Source: CAYZRY01 sp964481005 (GTDB lineage: Bacteria; Bacillota_I; Bacilli_A; RF39; UBA660). From it: 64,000 nucleotides of DNA. Below, piece after piece: positions 61,339-64,000 of this stretch. The stretch's first letter is position 1; each line of letters starts with the position of its first letter. Position numbers and translations under genes: made by a program. The stretch is taken from positions 1-64,000 of the forward strand of contig CAYZRY010000002.1 in assembly GCA_964481005.1 (NCBI GenBank). The letters run 5' to 3'. Under the pieces are notes generated by a model. The model was not told where the DNA came from. It did no database searches and was given only the letters and a program-made list of their open reading frames with translations.

Positions 61339-61363
61339 ACTTATACTTAGGTATAAGTTTTTT
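61337..61363 (+). terminator. Terminator after the 3D-protein gene
   Basis: AAACTTATAC-TTAG-GTATAAGTTT followed by TTTATT, directly after the stop. Confidence 0.85.
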
Positions 61364-61396
61364 ATTTGGTTATGATATAATTTATTTGGTGATTTT

Positions 61397-62185
61397 ATGA
61401 ATGGACATAAATTTAAAAAGAAATTAGGACAAAACTTCTTAAAAGATAATAATATATCAAATAAGATAGTTAATTTAGTTAATCTAAACAAAGATTCATT
61501 AGTAATAGAAGTAGGACCAGGAAGTGGAGCACTGACTAAATTACTTTCAGCTAGAGCTAAAGTTTTAGCTTATGAAATTGATTTAGATTTAAAAGAAGGC
61601 TTAGAGAAGCAATTTGTATCTAGCGATGTAGCTTTTATATTTGATGATTTTTTAAATAGAGATATTACCAAAGATATAGCAAGCATTGATTATTATAATC
61701 TTTTCTTTGTGGCTAATCTTCCTTATTACATTACGACTCCGATTATTGAAAAAATAATCGATTCGAATCTAAACTTTGACAAAATAGTTATCATGGTTCA
61801 AAAAGAAGTAGCAGAGCGTTTTGCTTCGCCAGTGTCGACTAAAAGTTATTCGTCAATCACAGTCTATCTAAACTATCATTTTGATATCAAACAAGAGTTT
61901 ATTGTACCTGCTACTTGCTTCTATCCAAGGCCTAACGTCGATAGCGCTATTATTAGTTTGAATCCTAAAGAAAATCGTCGCAGAGCTAAGAATGAAGAAC
62001 ATTTTTATAAATTAGTCAAAGATGCTTTTGTCCATAAACGCAAGAATATTAAAAACAATCTTTTTGCCTATGATATGAAACTGATCGAAGAGTATTTACT
62101 AAGTAAAAAATTAGAGCTTTCAGTCAGAGCAGAACAACTAACTTTGGATAATTTTATCGATATCTCTGATATACTTTCAGCATAA
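61397..62185 (+). CDS. rsmA: 16S rRNA (adenine(1518)-N6/adenine(1519)-N6)-dimethyltransferase RsmA
   Basis: RsmA (KsgA) dimethylates two adjacent adenines in helix 45 of 16S rRNA. The 262 residues include KKLGQNFLKDN, SAM motif VIEVGPGSGALTKLL and the catalytic NLPYYIT (NLPY). The usual upstream gene rnmV, encoding RNase M5, is absent here. It has a weak ribosome-binding site (TTTGGTGATTTT), and the ATG begins the conserved KFKKKLGQNFL. Confidence 0.95.
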   Translation: MNGHKFKKKLGQNFLKDNNISNKIVNLVNLNKDSLVIEVGPGSGALTKLLSARAKVLAYEIDLDLKEGLEKQFVSSDVAFIFDDFLNRDITKDIASIDYYNLFFVANLPYYITTPIIEKIIDSNLNFDKIVIMVQKEVAERFASPVSTKSYSSITVYLNYHFDIKQEFIVPATCFYPRPNVDSAIISLNPKENRRRAKNEEHFYKLVKDAFVHKRKNIKNNLFAYDMKLIEEYLLSKKLELSVRAEQLTLDNFIDISDILSA

Positions 62186-62195
62186 TATAAAAGAG

Positions 62196-62224
62196 TTGAC
62201 TTTTAATATAATATAAAATAGAAT
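62196..62224 (+). promoter_or_regulatory. Promoter of spoVG
   Basis: TTGACT (62196) and TAGAAT (62219) with a 17-bp spacer, about 40 bp before the spoVG start codon. Confidence 0.65.
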
Positions 62225-62263
62225 AAACTTATAAAGTTTTAACTTTAAGAGGGAGGATACTGT

Positions 62264-62551
62264 ATGAAGATTACATCAGTAAACGTTCGTAAAATCGATA
62301 AGGAAAATTCACGTATGAAAGGAATTGCTTCTATATTGTTAGATGAAGCATTTGCTGTTCACGATATTCGTATTATCGAGGGAGATAACGGACTGTTCAT
62401 AGCTATGCCAAGTAGAAAAACTCAAAGTGGTGGGTACAGAGACATAGCTCACCCAATCAACCAAGAGGTGAGATCTGAGTTTGAAAAAGCTATTTTAGAA
62501 GCTTATGAAACCGCTGAAGATCCAAAATCTGAAGACGAAGACGAAGAATAA
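62264..62551 (+). CDS. spoVG: SpoVG family regulator
   Basis: SpoVG is a small RNA/DNA-binding regulator in Gram-positive bacteria, affecting sporulation septation, capsule and virulence. The 95 residues start MKITSVNVRKI and carry the core SIVLDEAFAVHDIRIIEG-like strand-helix (ILLDEAFAVHDIRIIEGDNG), FIAMPSRKTQSGGYRDIAHP and an acidic tail. AGAGGGAGGAT gives a strong ribosome-binding site. SpoVG is also present in non-sporulating species, so it does not prove sporulation. Confidence 0.96.
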   Translation: MKITSVNVRKIDKENSRMKGIASILLDEAFAVHDIRIIEGDNGLFIAMPSRKTQSGGYRDIAHPINQEVRSEFEKAILEAYETAEDPKSEDEDEE

Positions 62552-62557
62552 AATAAT

Positions 62558-62580
62558 AAAAGCAAGTGATACTTGCTTTT
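62558..62580 (+). terminator. Terminator-like hairpin after spoVG
   Basis: AAAAGCAAGT-GAT-ACTTGCTTTT, a perfect ten-pair stem 6 bp after the stop, with a weak T-tract. Confidence 0.7.
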
Positions 62581-62606
62581 AAAAATCAAAAATATAGGAG
62601 GGTAAT

Positions 62607-63797
62607 ATGGAAAAGTTAAAAATAAAATTAGTTGAAGAACAATTTAGTGATAAAAATGACAAATTCGATCAAGGTGATGCTCTAGCTTTATCAGGAAGAA
62701 TAGCTGGAGTTTGTTATGACAAAGAAGGATATTCGCACATTAAAAATGAGGATTATAAAAAAACTGAGAGGCGAATTGATATGACCTTAGATAGTGGTCA
62801 TCACAGTGTTTATGATCATGTTAATGTCAGATTAGAAATTCAAAATATCCCTAAAATGTTAGCAATGGTTATAAATAACGAAAAACAGTATGCCACTAGT
62901 GAAAAATCATCTAGATATACCGAAATAAACAATAAATATAACGATTCAGTTAGTGCTAAAGAAGAAGAGTTATACAACAAATGGAAACAAATTATTGCAG
63001 TAAAAATTAAAGAAAATTATCCAGATTTCAGCGATATAAAAGTAAATAAACTAGCTCAAGAAAATGCTAGATATATGGTTTCTGTTTTTGTACCAACACA
63101 GATGGTATATACGACATCATTAAGACAAATTAACACATTGGCAATGATGATGGATGAATATATAGAAAACAATAATGGACATTATTTTGAAAGCAAGCTT
63201 TCTAAAGCAATGAATGCCCTTATTTTAGAACTAGAAGATAATAATTTGCTAGTTCCAGGGTTATTAACAAACGAAAAAAATCGTTCATTATCACTATTTG
63301 CTGATCCAAGTATCGAAGATGAAGAGATATTTTCACATATTTATTCAGTTAACTATGATGCATCATTTGCACAATTGGCGCAGGCTCAAAGACATAGAAC
63401 ACTAGATTATCAAATGAATAGAACGGAGGATAAAACATATTTTATTCCACCAATTATTCAAGATGATCCACTTTTAATAAGTGAATGGGTCAATGATTTG
63501 GAGAGTGTCGCTCATTTGGTTCCACAGGCTGAAATGGTTAGAGTAACAGAATCAGGCACATATGATAACTTTATTTTAAAAGCAAAAGAAAGACTATGTA
63601 CTTATGCTCAACTTGAAATTGCTATGCAAACAAAAGATACACTTCAAAAATATAGAGACGGGCTAGAAGCTAAAAAACATTATCTAGCTGACGATATAGC
63701 AAAATATGATCGTGGAGCTAGATGTAGTTTCCCTGATTATAAATGTACAAATGATTGTGGTTTTGCCGAAGGTAAAAAACTTATCAGAAAAATATAA
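62607..63797 (+). CDS. ThyX-like (flavin-dependent thymidylate synthase) protein, internally duplicated
   Basis: ThyX makes dTMP with FAD and methylene-THF. This 396-residue protein is about twice the family length. The first half has GHHSVYDHVNVRLEIQNIPK (near 58-77), matching the ThyX GHxSxxEH block, then SEKSSRYTE, but lacks the RHR motif. NARYMVSVFVPTQMVYTTSLRQ (near 160) fits the second ThyX block. The second half repeats the pattern: YDASFAQLAQAQRHRTLDYQMNR carries RHR, then PQAEMVRVTESGTYDNFILKA fits the second block again. Cys-rich CSFPDYKCTNDCG lies near the C-terminus. GGAGGGTAAT precedes the ATG. Activity is not certain. Confidence 0.75.
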   Translation: MEKLKIKLVEEQFSDKNDKFDQGDALALSGRIAGVCYDKEGYSHIKNEDYKKTERRIDMTLDSGHHSVYDHVNVRLEIQNIPKMLAMVINNEKQYATSEKSSRYTEINNKYNDSVSAKEEELYNKWKQIIAVKIKENYPDFSDIKVNKLAQENARYMVSVFVPTQMVYTTSLRQINTLAMMMDEYIENNNGHYFESKLSKAMNALILELEDNNLLVPGLLTNEKNRSLSLFADPSIEDEEIFSHIYSVNYDASFAQLAQAQRHRTLDYQMNRTEDKTYFIPPIIQDDPLLISEWVNDLESVAHLVPQAEMVRVTESGTYDNFILKAKERLCTYAQLEIAMQTKDTLQKYRDGLEAKKHYLADDIAKYDRGARCSFPDYKCTNDCGFAEGKKLIRKI

Positions 63798-63825
63798 GTA
63801 ATTAGTAAATACTAATTACTTTTTT
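63796..63825 (+). terminator. Terminator after the ThyX-like gene
   Basis: AAGTAATTAGT-AAAT-ACTAATTACTT followed by TTTTG, overlapping the stop codon. Confidence 0.85.
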
Positions 63826-63836
63826 GTGATTAAAAT

Positions 63837-63865
63837 ATGACTAATGAATAAAAATATAGTATAAT
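63837..63865 (+). promoter_or_regulatory. Promoter of the 63892 gene
   Basis: ATGACT-like -35 (63837) and TATAAT -10 (63860) with a 17-bp spacer, 27 bp before the start codon. Confidence 0.45.
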
Positions 63866-63891
63866 GGATTTATCCAAGAAAGGAAGAAATT

Positions 63892-64000
63892 ATGAGTTTT
63901 GAAGCAAAATTAGGACTAATTAACGAATATATTGATAGAAGCAAGACCATATACATAATGATGCATTCAGATAGTGACTTGGATGCAATCGGTTCAGCCA
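63892..64000 (+). CDS. DHH-family phosphoesterase, 5' part only
   Basis: The first 36 codons of a gene that runs off the window. AAGGAAG is the ribosome-binding site. The peptide (MSFEAKLGLINEYIDRSK...) leads into MMHSDSDLDAIGSA, the first DHH-family motif (DxDxxGS with a preceding His), as in NrnA-type oligoribonucleases and related exopolyphosphatases. Which subfamily cannot be told from the fragment. Confidence 0.8.
   Translation, partial: MSFEAKLGLINEYIDRSKTIYIMMHSDSDLDAIGSA

Noticed and set aside
1..64000. UGA read as Trp, as in mollicutes
   Set aside because: holB and rsmI end with TGA, prfB is present, and Trp codons in the reading frames are TGG.
1..64000. CRISPR arrays, prophage, insertion sequences, tRNA or rRNA genes
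   Set aside because: None was seen; repeated sequences are limited to the parS/NBS array and the comK heptamers. The YvlD-like gene carries a phage-holin family name but sits in a core operon.

Overview
The window is the replication-origin region of a low-GC, Gram-positive-type (Bacillota, class Bacilli) chromosome. Evidence: gene direction flips at about 38.2 kb, with everything to the left on the minus strand and everything to the right on the plus strand. The flip lies between rpmH-rnpA and dnaA-dnaN, in an AT-rich stretch carrying DnaA-box-like 9-mers. Gene order is strongly Bacillus-like: rnpA-yidC-jag-mnmE-mnmG-rsmG-noc-parA-parB-DUF951...ychF-rpsF-ssb-rpsR on one side, and dnaA-dnaN-...-recF-gyrB-gyrA-tadA-dnaX-ybaB-recR-holB-ricT on the other. 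ComK, SpoVG, Noc and YvlD homologues point to Bacilli. UGA is a normal stop (for example in holB and rsmI) and RF2 is present, so this is not a UGA=Trp mollicute. I would guess an uncultured host-associated Bacilli lineage near the Erysipelotrichales or RF39-like groups, but that is inference.

Left arm, minus strand, reading toward base 1: (1) 38.2-32.2 kb, rpmH, rnpA, yidC, jag, mnmE, mnmG, rsmG (ribosome, membrane insertion, tRNA modification). (2) 32.1-28.7 kb, a Noc-type ParB paralogue, ParA, ParB and DUF951. (3) 28.7-24.7 kb, an AbgT-type transporter with a 43-codon small gene, then ychF and rpsF-ssb-rpsR. (4) 24.6-17.8 kb, divIC-like, tilS, ftsH, dusB, an RDD membrane protein and lysS. 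(5) 17.8-13.5 kb, a YfcC-like carrier, prfB and two YitT proteins. (6) 13.5-10.7 kb, ftsE-ftsX-M23 peptidase. (7) 10.6-3.3 kb, uvrB, a radical SAM/SPASM protein, an unknown protein, uvrA, a YvlD-like membrane protein and lgt. (8) 3.2-0 kb, secE-nusG-rplK-rplA-rplJ-rplL with several leader RNA candidates.

Right arm, plus strand: dnaA, dnaN, a comK homologue, recF, gyrB, gyrA, SRP RNA, tadA, then the only gene-free stretch over 300 bp (47775-48105). It holds three parS sites, each followed by a Noc-binding site. Next come dnaX-ybaB-recR-holB-ricT-trmN6-like-rsmI-pth-mfd, an unrecognised 221-residue protein, metG-tatD-3D protein-rsmA, spoVG, a ThyX-like protein that looks internally duplicated, and the start of a DHH phosphoesterase.

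Most notable: the alternating parS/NBS array matched by two ParB-family proteins with the expected specificity residues; comK between dnaN and recF behind three 10-bp-phased Spo0A-box-like heptamers and an extended -10; the duplicated ThyX; FtsH with a Rho_N/SAP-like tail; and prfB without its usual programmed frameshift. I see no tRNA, rRNA, CRISPR, insertion sequence or prophage; this is a core-genome region.
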